A DNA stretch of 64,000 bases from Cryptomeria japonica (lineage: Eukaryota > Streptophyta > Pinopsida > Cupressales > Cupressaceae): assembly GCF_030272615.1 (NCBI RefSeq), contig NC_081412.1:25760501-25824500 (forward strand), given 5' to 3'. Under the pieces are notes generated by a model, which made no database searches, was not told where the DNA came from, and was given only the letters and a program-made list of their open reading frames with translations. Of the stretch, positions 12,513-23,489 are shown one piece after another; positions within the stretch are counted from its first letter, which is position 1, and the number at the start of each line of letters is the position of its first letter. A program made the translations under genes and the position numbers.

Positions 12513-14916
12513 GTGGAACAGTCAGATAAGACACCCGCACTTATATCCATCTTAGAGATTTTACGCCTTTCCTCGTCTCATAAAAAAATCTTGGATCAAG
12601 CTCTCCAAGAAGCGTCAGTCCCTACCAATCTTAATATAGATCAATTTCAAGCTATGGTTGGTAATCTGAGGTCATCACCATGTCTCACTTTCTTTGAAAG
12701 TGACAATACATCCTTCCAACAACCTCATAATGCCTCACTCCATTTTGAAGGATTTATCAACCAACACAGGATCAAGAGAGTCTTGATTGACAATGGCGTC
12801 GGTCTGAATATATGTACATTACAGTTGTCACTGCATTGGTATATGCAATCAAATCAGTGGACCCTCGTAAAAAGATAACCATAAAAGCCTATGATGATGT
12901 GGAGCGTTCTTCAAAAGGAGTAGTTGTGTTACCAATCCGAGTGGGCCCAATGGTGAAGCACATCATATGTCAAGTTCTGGACCTTCCTCTACGATATAAT
13001 TTTTTGTTAGGAAGACCTTGGATACATGTCATGAAAGTCGTTCCATCTACCTATCATCAGTGTATCAAGTTTCCCCATAACGGTATAGAAATCACAATCC
13101 TGGGCGATGCAAATCCATTGGTATATTGTAACAATATTAACCATCAATCAAATATTATCGTTCCTAACAATAGAGAAGTTATCCCATCCACATCATATGT
13201 TAGTCTAACCTCTCTTTCCAACTCAAACACCCCTATACCAAAGCAAGAGAAGCTAAAAATGAAAATGGCAGAGGAAGGATCAGGGGAATATAATCTAAGC
13301 CAACTCTTTTGTGTTGGGAAATTACCCACTTCTCCTAGAACTTATGGCAAACCTCAAAGGTTACTTCAACCACCACTGGTCAAGCCAACATGCACTTTGG
13401 TGCCTTTTATCCTTGGACAAATTCAGGAAGAGGAGACCAGAGATGAGGACCTAGCAGAATGGATCTATAAAGACCCTATCACCACAGAAATCCCATAGGC
13501 TAAGCTTCCTACATATCAATATGGCAAAGGCCTTACCATCATGTAGAGAATGGGCTATGATGGCCATAGTGCTTTGGGACCTTGCAAGCAAGGACGACAT
13601 GAGTCGTTTCAGCCAGAATTAAAACCTAAAGATAACACTGGATTAGGTTTTCAAAAGGAGGCTCTTCTTAAGCTCAAATTGAAAGGGAAACCCAACAAAC
13701 CTCTATATCAACCTAATACTCTAAAGAGGCCACCCTTGATTATATCAACAACACCAAGAACCACACCAACTGCCCCAACAAGGCTGGGAATCCCATCAAT
13801 ACCATCCACAACACTACTCACACCGCTAGAAATACTTACAAGACCCATTATCCCACTAGTAGCACCAATAGTACTACCTACAGTACTGATAATCCTACTT
13901 GCAGCACCAATCATCCCACCAATCAAACCAACAACCCCATTAGCAGCAACAACCATATCAACAACACCATTAGCAGTATCTGTACCTCCAACATCATCAA
14001 CATAACTGGTAGACCCACTAGCAACATCAGTGGCACCGCAGTACCAACAATTCCATCACCAACAGTACATCAACCGATTACAACTACAGTGTTCAACTCA
14101 AAAGATATCCCGGTTTGGTATAGTAATCGGATACTAGAAAGCGACTCAGAGACTGACTCACATGAGTGAGAATTTGATTCTATATATCTCAATACTTCAG
14201 ATGAGGAAGACACATCACCACCTCCACCTCGCAAAGAAATCCCTATTTACGGAGAAACATAGATTAAAACCTCTTGGGTTCCTGAACTGGAAACACCTTC
14301 CATAGACCCTATGTCACATCCTACGCCTGATTCTGACAGGGAGAGTACCATCAATGACCTTCACCACAATTTCTTAACCCTCAGTGACACATCCCATGAA
14401 CTTAACCTGATCGATGAGGTAATGCCCATTATCCATCCTGAACTCATCGAATGGAACCAATCAAATCCCCCATGCCTTGACCAATTCCAAAATGATGAGG
14501 CAATCATTGAATTTTTGGAACTACGGGATAACATACCAAGTGGGGATCACAAAGCTAGATTCATCATCGAATTTAATAGCGCAACATACTTTGGGGCGGA
14601 TGCCAAACCTTTCAGCTGCAAAAATATCACAATAAAACATGGATCTTCCAGTGAAAACCACACCGTGGCACTGTTTGATCCCAAAAATGTAATAAGAAAG
14701 AGTGTATCTAATGGTGAAAACCTCCCTGAGGTACCTGAGGATGAAAGGTTTGACATCCTCCCCTCTAGTACAAATCAAGAACGATCAACGATCCTCATCA
14801 AAGAAACAAAAGAATTCAATGTGGGGTCCCCAAACACTCCTCACCAAATACATCTTGAATCTCTTTTAACTCCAGAGAAACAACCTAAGTTTGTAGAATA
14901 CTTCCAGAAGTGTTAG
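12513..14916 (+). pseudogene. Protease, G-patch and linker part of pol (element A), broken
   Basis: The aspartic protease segment spans about 12720-13100. Its active site is D-N-G (12789-12797, LIDNGVGLN), the Tat variant of D-S/T-G; LLGRPWIH follows at about 13005. A frameshift joins 12812 onward. At about 13518-13655 there is a G-patch-like segment (YGKGL..M.RMGYDG.SALG...QGRHE, ending GLGFQKE), split by a TAG in 13543-13546. 13730-14100 is low-complexity T/P/I-rich linker. 14311-14916 is a conserved linker (IIHPELIEWNQSNPPCLDQF) leading to the RT. The element C copy has the same order. Confidence 0.8.
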
Positions 14917-15027
14917 ATCAACTTCGCATGGTCATATGCAGACATGCTTGGTCTAGATCTTGATTTGGTCATGCATCACCTCACCGTGGCAGAAGGAGCT
15001 AAATCGATAAAATAGAAGCTTCGCAAG

Positions 15028-16020
15028 ATGAACCCTCAAATTGCGGTACTAGTCAAAGAAGAACTTAAGAAACTCCTGGATGTTGATTTCATCCGACCAA
15101 TCGATTATGCAGATTGGATCTCCAACATTGTACCTATCGACAAACCAAATGGGGGCATCCGTATTTGTACTGACTTCAGAGATTTGAACAAGGCATGTCC
15201 TACAGATGACTTCCCCCTACCAAACATTGACATGAACGTGGACCTAACATCAGGACATGCCATGTTTTCTCTTATGAATGGCTTTTCGAGTTACAACCAG
15301 ATAAAGATTGCCCCAGAAGATCAATATAAAACTGCTTTCACGTGCCCATGGGGAACATACTATTGGAATGTGATGCCTTTTGGTCTAAAGTATGCAGGGG
15401 TGACCTATCAAAGAGAAATGACCACCATCTTTCATGATACGATGCATACCATAATGGAGGATTATGTTGATGACTTACTGGCAAAATCATTAACAAGAGA
15501 AGGTCATCATGCAATATTAGATAAAATCTTTGACAGACTAGAACAATATCATGTTCGACTAAATCCAAAGAAATGTGTCTTTGGAGTAACCTCGGGGAAG
15601 CTTCTTGGATACATTATCTCAAGAAAAGGCATTGAGGTCGATCCTGTAAAGGTCAAAGCAATCATGAACATGCCACCTCCCAAGAGCATCAGTTAGTTAA
15701 GGACACTACAAGGGCAGCTACAATCCATGTGAAGATTCATTGCACAACTAGCAGATAAGTGTCATCCCTTTACACATGTTACACAAAAACATCCACTTTC
15801 AATGGGATGCCAGATGCCAGCAAGCATTCCAGATGCTTAAGGACTATCTCATGAATACATTGTTGCTAATCCCACTAGATCCAAGTAGACCTCTATTGCT
15901 ATATATTTCAGCTACCAATACGGTATTGGGAGTACTGTTGGCACAACACAATGCAGAAGGGAAAGAGTGTGTTGTTTACTACATCTCTCGCACACTAGTC
16001 AGCTATGAACTCAATTACAC
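15028..16020 (+). pseudogene. Reverse transcriptase and start of RNase H (element A)
   Basis: RT copies the RNA into cDNA. Open from 15028 to a TAG at 15694-15696: DFIRPIDYADWISNIVPIDK, RICTDFRDLNKACP, then the catalytic YVDD at 15463-15474, LGYIIS, and the thumb region. RNase H begins with LLYISATNTVLG at about 15895 and stops at ELNYT (16020), where the Copia mosaic is inserted; it resumes at 20131. A stop at 15729-15731 and a frame change near 15770 add to the damage. A relative of the domain uninterrupted at this point is at 53919-55550. Confidence 0.9.
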
Positions 16021-16807
16021 TGTTAGAATCAATGACAGTCCCAAAGACATTGAGAGGGGGGGGGGGGGTGAATCAGTGTCTAACCAGTTAGCAGAATATT
16101 TAAACTTATTAAGAACTTTGTATCCCAAAACAATGTACCAGTATATAAGAATTAATGTAGTAAATAAGAATAATAGAGACAACACAGAGAACACACCATT
16201 ACACAAGATATTTAACGAGGAAACCCGGTGTGGGAAAAACCTAAGTGGGATTTGTGACCCACAATATTCACTCACTGGCCAATGAATAAATATTACTTAC
16301 AATGAGGAGCCTGCACATGCAAGAATGCTAGCAACCTAGAGCTCCCTGCTCAAATACAAAACTGAAGTCTCACTGACTTACAAAATGGATTATCAAAATC
16401 CAATACAATGTGTTGCTTCAGATCAACATCAACTATGCCAAGTTTAGTACCGGTTTAAGCTCAGTCTATTACCAAAACCTTCACTGTCAACTATATCAAC
16501 TTATACAAAATTCTCATCTATATTATATCCTCTCGTCTACTAAAATAACTTATAAGATCTCATACATATATGAGTCTTTGCAATATGCCATGTCAGATTT
16601 TATAGAAGATAATTACAATGTAAAACAATAAACAAAGTTTATTCCATGTCGGCTTGAGTATCGGTATGCATAATTGCCGTTGTCGATGAAGAGCCTGCCG
16701 GTGTATGTAGAAGTCTATTGCCAGTGTTGGTAACTGTTGGTGGGTTTCCAGTTGGTTGTCATCAATGACAACATCAACTATTCTCATAAGAGTGTAGAAT
16801 TCCAACA
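16021..16807 (-). repeat. Copia LTR, minus sense
   Basis: Minus strand begins TGTTGGAATTC and ends TCTAACA. A G13 run at 16056-16068 sits near its end. 16404-16670 is repeated inverted at 19610-19872. Compare LTR 18524-19602 and the fragment 44771-45497, which share GGTGGGAAACC-type and ACATGCAGAAAGGCC-type blocks. Confidence 0.8.
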
Positions 16808-16822
16808 ATCTCCCCCTTTGTC
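16808..16822 (-). other. Copia polypurine tract, minus strand
   Basis: Minus strand reads GACAAAGGGGGAGAT directly before the LTR start TGTTGG; the same AAAGGGGGAGAT precedes the plus-sense LTR at 18512-18523. Polypurine tracts prime second-strand cDNA. Confidence 0.8.
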
Positions 16823-16996
16823 ATTGATGGCAACACTCATGAGAAAAATCCAAAAACTGAAGTCCAAAAAGTTTCCAAAAAGATGTGCTCCCCCTGAGAA
16901 AATGATCTCCTCTGAAGAAGCATTTTTCTCTCCACTATTCCCCCTTTGACATCAATGACAAAGGTTGTCAAAAATTGTCAAATGAGTGCTAAAATT

Positions 16997-18127
16997 TCAC
17001 CTCAAAGTCTGTAACGGGTTGGTTACAATTTGAAAGATATATGCTAAAACCAAATTTAGACTCTGCATAAATCTTTTGTTGTCATTCAAGGTTGCCTCAG
17101 TCTGTTGGATAGTGCCGGTGAGATGATGCATGTGATCTTCTGGTGATCGTTCTCCTTGAAGTAATGCCTTAGTTATTTCTATTCTCTGAGAAATAAGATT
17201 TTCCAACTTAGGACCAAGTTTATCTTTAAGCTCTCTTGCATTAGACCTTATCCTTGTCTTTTCTTTCTCAAGTTTTTCTAATTTTTCCTCAAAACCTGTC
17301 ATCTCTTGCTCAAAAATTGATATGTGACCAGATGAACCAATTATGTTATCAGCTATGTCATCAATTTCCTTCTGTATTTTATTGATCTCCTTGTCTATGT
17401 CTGCTATCATAAGGTGAGGGTTGCATGTTTCCCTGTATAGCTCTTTGTACTCCAAAATTGTAGAGTTCAATGTCAGTAATAATGTATTCAGGTGTTCAGT
17501 GCACTTCTTTATGGTGTCATCAAAGAATTTGTCCTTCTCTTTTTCAACTCTTTCCTTTATTGTTTCCTCATTCACTTTATTAATGGTTATTACATTTTCA
17601 GTAATAAATTTGGACAATGTGTCCAATTTACCTAAAGAATCCTTAATACGATCTATGTTACATTTTGGTGCGATCAATTTAAGAATTGGTACATTGTTAT
17701 CAATTGCCTTGTAGGCCAAAGCATTGCAATCCGTTATCTTTTTGATTGAATCCAAAAGTACCTCTGTAACATTGGTATGTCTAAATTCACTTGTTGATGT
17801 GCTGGATGTCTGACCAATTGCCTTTATTACCTCTGTGCTTCCATTAGTTGTAACCATTTTACTTGTGTTTACCTCCAGTGGATCAGTCTGTGTTTGCATC
17901 TCAACTAGCAAGGGTTTCTTAGACTGCTTTGATGTCACAATGATTGCCGGTTTCTCTGCCTCAGTATGTGCCTCTGTCTCAGTGTGTACCTCAGTAATTT
18001 CAGTTTTATCACGTTGCATGTGAATTAGTTTTGTCTTTAACATATCATTTTCGTGACTAAGTCTTAGATTTTCATTTCCAGCATCATTGAGTCTTCTAGT
18101 CAAGTCATCTTCATTCTTAGAGAACAC
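16997..18127 (-). CDS. Coiled-coil ORF between Copia pol and 3' LTR (env position), 5' truncated
   Basis: 376 open codons ending about 175 bp before the polypurine tract. The first codon in the frame is GTG at the rearrangement junction, so the true N-terminus is probably missing. Seen: N-terminal heptad-like region (NENLRLSHENDMLKTKL), an acidic/Thr-rich stretch, a middle predicted helical region, and a strong C-terminal coiled coil (EEKLEKLEKEKTRIRSNARE). No clear signal peptide or transmembrane anchor, and no zinc finger. Large Copia elements of the SIRE/Maximus type carry an extra ORF in this place, sometimes called env-like. A decayed relative lies at 31518-32760. Function unknown. Confidence 0.6.
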   Translation of the reverse strand: MFSKNEDDLTRRLNDAGNENLRLSHENDMLKTKLIHMQRDKTEITEVHTETEAHTEAEKPAIIVTSKQSKKPLLVEMQTQTDPLEVNTSKMVTTNGSTEVIKAIGQTSSTSTSEFRHTNVTEVLLDSIKKITDCNALAYKAIDNNVPILKLIAPKCNIDRIKDSLGKLDTLSKFITENVITINKVNEETIKERVEKEKDKFFDDTIKKCTEHLNTLLLTLNSTILEYKELYRETCNPHLMIADIDKEINKIQKEIDDIADNIIGSSGHISIFEQEMTGFEEKLEKLEKEKTRIRSNARELKDKLGPKLENLISQRIEITKALLQGERSPEDHMHHLTGTIQQTEATLNDNKRFMQSLNLVLAYIFQIVTNPLQTLR

Positions 18128-18164
18128 AGCTTGGGGTCATACCCTCACTGGTAGAGACTTAGAT
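18128..18164 (+). pseudogene. Extreme C-terminus of Copia pol, plus strand
   Basis: Reads LGVIPSLVET then TAG, the usual end of plant Copia polyproteins (KLGV-x-PS-L). It starts abruptly at the junction with the minus-strand ORF, so nothing upstream of it remains in this orientation. 18165-18511 is the 3' UTR, with two purine-rich tracts (near 18332 and 18389) before the main one. Confidence 0.75.
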
Positions 18165-18511
18165 AATTGATGTTTGGCATCAAACCGACATAATTTACAG
18201 AGAAACCTTTTTCTGGCTTTGATGGAGGAGAGCTACTTCTCAGGGGGAGTAGTTGGACAAGTTGGTATTTGTAATTGGTTCTATGAACTGGTTTTATTTA
18301 CTATTTGTATTGCTTTGGCATTTGATGTCAAAGGGGGAGAGATATCTATGGAAAAACACATTATCCTTTGGTGAGAGATTATTCATTGGGGGAGAGATTG
18401 TTACTCTCTGCATTTTTTATTGATCTATTCTAGAAATTGTTGGTTTTGGTTTATTAACATTTCTACTTTGGCACTTAGATGGTTTTTCCATCTTGTGTTG
18501 CCATCAATGCC

Positions 18512-18523
18512 AAAGGGGGAGAT
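18512..18523 (+). other. Copia polypurine tract, plus strand
   Basis: AAAGGGGGAGAT immediately before the LTR start TGTTGG at 18524. Confidence 0.8.
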
Positions 18524-19602
18524 TGTTGGTATAATAGATATGTTGCATTGGTTTTGTCATTGATGTCAACAGCTATCAACACTTATCCTTCTGGAGATCT
18601 TTGGTTATGTTCATCGACAAGTTCAGTGACTTATGCACAATCATTGGTATTTGGTTCACCGATAGGTTATATTGTTCATCGGCACTGAGGATGACTTGTT
18701 ATCATCTGGAGATCACTTGGTTATGTCGAAGACATGGTTTGGACACTTGGTTTTGGAGATTTGGTTATTGGTCTAACCGGGTTGACATATTTATTGTTAC
18801 CAGCAAATGGGTCTAGGTTATGAACCGGCATGCGTTATCTATTCTAGATCAGCACGACATGTTATGGAGATTGTTTAAAAAATTAATATTGTTGTTGACC
18901 CGAGATGGATCGCATCTTGACTTGTTGTAATTGATTTTATTGTAATGTTCTTAATGAGCTGACCTACACATTTGGTCTTAGATTTTGGTATATATGTAAG
19001 ATCTCAATTGTGAGATTCATACAGAGGTGGTATGTAATAAGGTATTATAAGGTTGTGATATTCGATATATGCGAATATAAGCAGATCTACTCATGCAAAC
19101 ATCATTTGAAGTTTCAAGAAAGGTTTGAAGAAGACAATCATAGCTTAACCAGTACTAAATCTAGCATTGGAGATGCCACTTTGAGCAGTACATTATCATT
19201 GGATTTAATCATCCAATTGTAGTCAGTGTGACTCCTATTTTGTGATTGAGCAGTGAGCTCTAGGCAGCTGGCCTTTCTACATGTGCAGACCCCATTTGTA
19301 AACACATACTATCTGCAGTAGTATCATCTGATAGTGGGTAAGGTTTCCCACTATGGTTTATCCCCTTACAGGGTTTCCACGTACAAATCTTTGTGTTATG
19401 TGTTGTTGTTATTGTTTCTCTTTCTGTTTCATGCATTAAGTTTCACCGGTATTATTATTAACTGTTAATCTATTTAGCAACATTAAGTTTGGTTTACCGG
19501 TATTAAGTATCAAGTTTGGTTAAGTTGTATTTGGGTCGAAATTATTAGACAACTGATTCACCCCCCCCCCCCCCCCCTCTCAGCTGCCTCTGGGTCCTAA
19601 CA
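18524..19602 (+). repeat. Copia LTR, plus sense
   Basis: 1079 bp, starts TGTTGGTATAATAG and ends GGGTCCTAACA. A C17 run at 19561-19577 lies near its end, where the minus-sense LTR has its G13 run. Strongly similar, in reverse, to 44771-45497. Confidence 0.85.
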
Positions 19603-19872
19603 CAATGCACTCAAGCCGACATGGAATAAACTTTGTTTATTGTTTTATATCGTAATTATCTTTTGTAAAAGCAGACATGGCATATTGTAAAAGACTCATA
19701 TATGTGTATGAGATCTTATAAGTCATTTTAGTAGATGAGAGGATATAATATAGATGAGATTTTTGTATAAGGTGATATAGTTGACAACGAAGGTTTTGGT
19801 AATAGACTGAGCTTAAACCAGTACTGAACCTGGCATAGTTGATGTTGATCTGAAGCAGTACATTGTATTTGA
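19603..19872 (+). repeat. Partial second Copia LTR piece
   Basis: Inverted copy of 16404-16670, beginning ACTCAAGCCGACATGGAATAAAC and ending near CATTGTATT. It follows an LTR end directly and joins minus-strand pol, marking two rearrangement breakpoints. Confidence 0.75.
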
Positions 19873-20118
19873 TAGAAACATGTTTAGTTTTAGAGTGAAA
19901 TACCAGATTCTTAGATATATCAATTGCTATTGAATTATCACAATAGATGATTATAGGTTCTTTGCATTTTACCTTTATGTCCTTCAACATTTTCTTAATC
20001 CATAATACCTGAGTACAATTGGTTGTTGCTGCAACATATTCTGATTCTATTGTTGATAATGATTTACAACTTTGTTTCTTGCTCAAACATGAAATCAATC
20101 TGCTACCAAGAAAGAATG
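19873..20118 (-). pseudogene. Copia RNase H fragment
   Basis: Minus strand encodes the hallmark Copia RNase H string: FFLGSRLISCLSKKQ, STIESEYVAA, IIIYCDNSIAI and HSKTKHVSIKYN. RNase H removes the RNA template during cDNA synthesis. Both ends are cut: the N-terminus at the Gypsy border and the C-terminus where LTR sequence begins. Confidence 0.85.
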
Positions 20119-20130
20119 CCAACATACATA

Positions 20131-20868
20131 CCTATTGAGTGAGCTTGCCTAGCAGTAATCTTGGCAACCACTAAACTGAGGCACTACCTGTTAACACATA
20201 AAGTACAACTCATTGCCAAGATCGATCCACTAAAGTACTTACTCAGCAAAGCAACATTGACAGGCCGCTTGGCCAAATGGGTGATGATTCTGATTGAATT
20301 TGACATTGAGTATGTGGACCACAAGGTTATCAAGGGACAAGTTATTGCAGATCAGTTGGCCAATGCACTCCTCATAGGCCATCATCCTCTTGTTTCTAGT
20401 TTTGTAGATGAAGAGATCTTCATGATCAGAGTAACACAACCATGGAAACTCTACTTTGATGGCTCATATACTAGAAATGACTCAAGGGTAGGCATTTTGT
20501 TTATCACACCTCAAGGTGATAGCATCCCAAAGTCTTACAGGCTAACTTTTCCATGTACAAACAACATAACTGAATATGAGGCCTTGATCACAGGACTCAG
20601 ACTAGCCATACAATGGAAACTGAAAGAGCTACAGGTACATGGTGTCTCCCAACTGGTCATCTGACAAGTCATAGACGAATATCAGACCAAGGATGATAAT
20701 CTTATGTTGTACAAGCAAATGGTGGACAGTTTAAAAGCATCATTTACAACTATCACCTTCGAGTAGATACCCAGAGATCAGAATCGAGTTGTTGGCGACA
20801 TGGCTACAATTGCATCTCTCTTAGATCTTCCACATAATTCAACACGCTATGAGTTCTTGGTAGAATAG
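20131..20868 (+). pseudogene. RNase H remainder and archaeal-type RNase H (element A)
   Basis: The first RNase H resumes with PIE-stop-ACLAVILA (CGA became TGA at 20139-20141) and runs through KLRHYLLTHKVQLIAKID to about 20350. A second, archaeal-type RNase H starts at about 20437 (WKLYFDGSYTRNDSRVGILF) with the conserved NITEYEALI.GLRLA string, continuing to TRYEFLVE and a TAG at 20866-20868. The second RNase H between RNH and integrase is diagnostic of Tat elements. Stops at 20662-20664 and 20764-20766. Confidence 0.9.
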
Positions 20869-22193
20869 CTTTGGATTCTCACTTATGATATCCCCGAATC
20901 TGAGATGATATGTCGCCTTGTTGGTTCCGAATCCTCATGGTATGGTGAGTTCTACACATACCTTCGCAATCACACACTCCCTCCTAACCAATCCAATAAC
21001 CAACGCAAAACCTTCATTCGCCAAACCCCTCAATACACCATCATTACTGAAACCTTATATTGACACAGTCTTGATGGTACTCTCTTTCAATGTTTGGAAT
21101 AGGGTGAGACAACAAAGGCCTTGGAAGAGGTACATGAAAGAATTTGTGGGACTCATTCAAGCGGTCCTTCACTAGCAAAGAAGATCATGCGCGTTGGATA
21201 CTATTGGCCATCCATGGAAAAAGACTCCTACTATTTTGTCAGAAACTGCAAGAAGTGTCAAGTCCACGGAGACCTGATACATGCACTAGCATAGGAATTG
21301 CAACCAATCACAACACCATGGCCCTTTTGTCCATGGAGACTTGACCTTATGGGTAAAATTCATCCATCTTCATCCAACAGTCATAAATTTATCATTACCA
21401 CAACCGAATACTTCACAAAGTGGTTCGAAGTCATTCCACTTACCCAAGTCACCGACAAGAAAATCACCTCATTCATCCTTAATTACATCATCTGTCGATA
21501 TGGTGTACCCATGTCCATCATCACAGATAACGAACTTCTTTTCAAAAATCAAGATGTCTGTGAGCTTTGTGAGAAGTTTCACATCCAACACTGCTTTTCC
21601 ACTCCCTATTACCCACAAGGAAATGGTCAGGTCGAAGCATCAAACAAGAACATATTGAGAATCCTCAAGAAGATAGTCAATGATGTTGGCCGTGATTGGC
21701 ATGTTCAATTGAATCCAGCACTATGGGCATATCGAACTAGCATTCGAACCCCTACAGGCACAACTCCCTACTCACTGGTCTATGACGCAAAAACCATCCT
21801 TCCTACTGAGGTTGAGATACCATCTCTACGAGTTTATTTGCATAATCTGATAAATGATGAAGCATACTGAGTCTCCCATCTTCAAGACTTGGAACTACGT
21901 GATGAAAGGCGACAAGCTGCATACAACCACCTCAAGGCCTATCAACAGTGCATGAGCAGAAGCTATAATCATGAGTTAGACCTCGTACCTTTGAGGTAGG
22001 TGATCTTGTTCTCAGGGAGTATCCTCGTAACCAACCAAACATAGAACATCAAGGAAAGTTTGAATCAAATTGGCTAGGTCCATATGTTATCACTGTTGTA
22101 TTTGGGTCTAGGGCATATCAGTTGGCTACTTCAGAAGGAGAACCGCTAGCAGATTCGATCAACAACATGCACCTCAAATGGTTTCATACATAA
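20869..22193 (+). pseudogene. Integrase (element A), broken
   Basis: Integrase inserts the cDNA. A His/Cys zinc-binding region is at about 21126-21290 (VHERICGTH...CKKCQVHGD). The catalytic core is open from 21298 to 21867: first Asp in RLDLMG, second in TDNE, Glu in QVEASNK, with 35 residues between the last two, so the D,D35E triad survives. The C-terminal part ends MHLKWFHT then TAA at 22191-22193. Stops at about 21061 and 21103, 21292-21294 and 21868-21870, and a frameshift near 21976, disable it. Confidence 0.9.
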
Positions 22194-22289
22194 GCTATAC
22201 AGAGCATTAGGCTCCCATACATATAAGAAAGAATACCAAAAGCACTTAGAAAAATGTCCTGAAGAAAATACAAAAAAATCAAAACAGTA

Positions 22290-22610
22290 AAGAAAAATCA
22301 TGCATCCAAACGGTGAACAACCACTCCGTGGCACCTTGGGTAAGTGCGATGGTGAAAACCTGGCAAACGGGCGCCACTTGTAAAGGCTATGGCTCCATTG
22401 TATTTGAGACTTGTTGCGATCACATTCATTACATCCATTCGTCCATCAGTCAAACGATGGCTTGTTATTGATCTGCAATCAGGGATCGTACTTCATGCGT
22501 CTTGCATCCCACTTTTTAATGGTAATATCTAAACTAGGGGCGATTCTCTTAACCTATTGATGGAAGTGCATTCTGCATTACTTATGATTGATTAAGTTCT
22601 TTATTCAAAA
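22290..22610 (+). other. Conserved noncoding block just 3' of pol
   Basis: Shares long near-identical runs with element C, including GGTAAGTGCGATGGTGAAAA, AAAGGCTATGGCTCCATTGT and CTTAACCTATTGATGGAAGTG. In both elements it begins about 100 bp after the pol stop. It does not keep an open frame. A cis-acting RNA role (export, 3'-end formation or packaging) is only an inference. Confidence 0.55.
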
Positions 22611-23489
22611 CTGACTCACAATATCCAAAAACATTCAAAAAGAACTCACAAAATTGAAACACATTAAAAAACACTCACAAAATTCAAAAACATCATAAAA
22701 CATAAAAAAATCAATAAAAAAACATGGCAAACACATAAAATCCTTTGTACATACACATCGCAAACAGACATCAAACAAACATTTTGAGCTACTCAAACAA
22801 TGATCACTTATCACATCAACCAAACAATTAACACAGGTACACACAAATATCTTAACAAGAATGCATCCTTCCTCACCAAAAAAAGACAAGATAACATTTT
22901 CTTTGACAAGAAAATTTTGTTTAAGCTATCAAGTACTTAGTCACTTTGACAAGTTATTTATTGATTTATATCAGGTTCCTACACTACTCTGGGATATCCA
23001 CAAGTGATTAGATTAGTTGGGATGGTTCCTAAGTATCGTTTGTTTATTGTCTGTGAATTGTTCCAATGAAGTTCTGGGGCATGTACTAATGGTGTCTACG
23101 CAGGAAGTTCACTAAGCTACATGATCATATGCAAAAATCTAGTCATGGATCACTATGGCTTACTAACTACAACATATACCTCGCTCGTCCACACATGAAT
23201 CAGAATGGAGGGTCCATAATTTTTTATCTATACTACTTTCTTAAAAGTACAATGCTCCAAATTTGGTTCCTACTACCTCGTCCAAGATTGCTACTACCAT
23301 GCTCAATGATAAAAAATAAAGCACTATGGATTGTCATTTTATCTCATCTATATATATTGCATTCTATTGCATATCACACATCCATTTGATCGTTCATTAT
23401 TCATATTTATGGTTTGTATGCAAGTGTAAACAAGTTAAAATACGAGAGATTATTTAATATGAATTGGTCTTGGATACAATCATGACGAA

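Larger units (their letters stand above)
16021..20118. mobile_element. Rearranged Ty1/Copia mosaic inserted in element A RNase H
   Basis: About 4.1 kb splitting the codons for LNYT and PIERA of the Gypsy RNase H. Left to right: Copia LTR in minus sense (16021-16807), polypurine tract, minus-strand coiled-coil ORF (16997-18127), abrupt switch to plus-strand Copia pol C-terminus (18128-18164), 3' UTR, polypurine tract, LTR in plus sense (18524-19602), a second partial plus-sense LTR piece (19603-19872), then minus-strand Copia RNase H (about 19873-20118). Both outward-facing 3' ends belong to one family. No clean target duplication could be shown: left TACAC, right TACATACC. Inversion after insertion, or serial insertions plus recombination, are the likely causes. 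Confidence 0.8.

Noticed and set aside
13708-13956. Val/Gly-rich minus-strand ORF
   Set aside because: Shadow of the T/P/I-rich linker of element A pol; the same shadow appears opposite the linker in element C (56440-56910).
16021-16025. Clean 5-bp target duplication for the Copia mosaic
   Set aside because: Left TACAC and right TACATACC do not match cleanly against the uninterrupted sequence in element C; extra bases on the right leave the border uncertain.
22339-22480. Short ORF starting MVKTWQTG in the conserved block
   Set aside because: The matching frame in element C has a stop after about 20 codons, so coding conservation is not supported.
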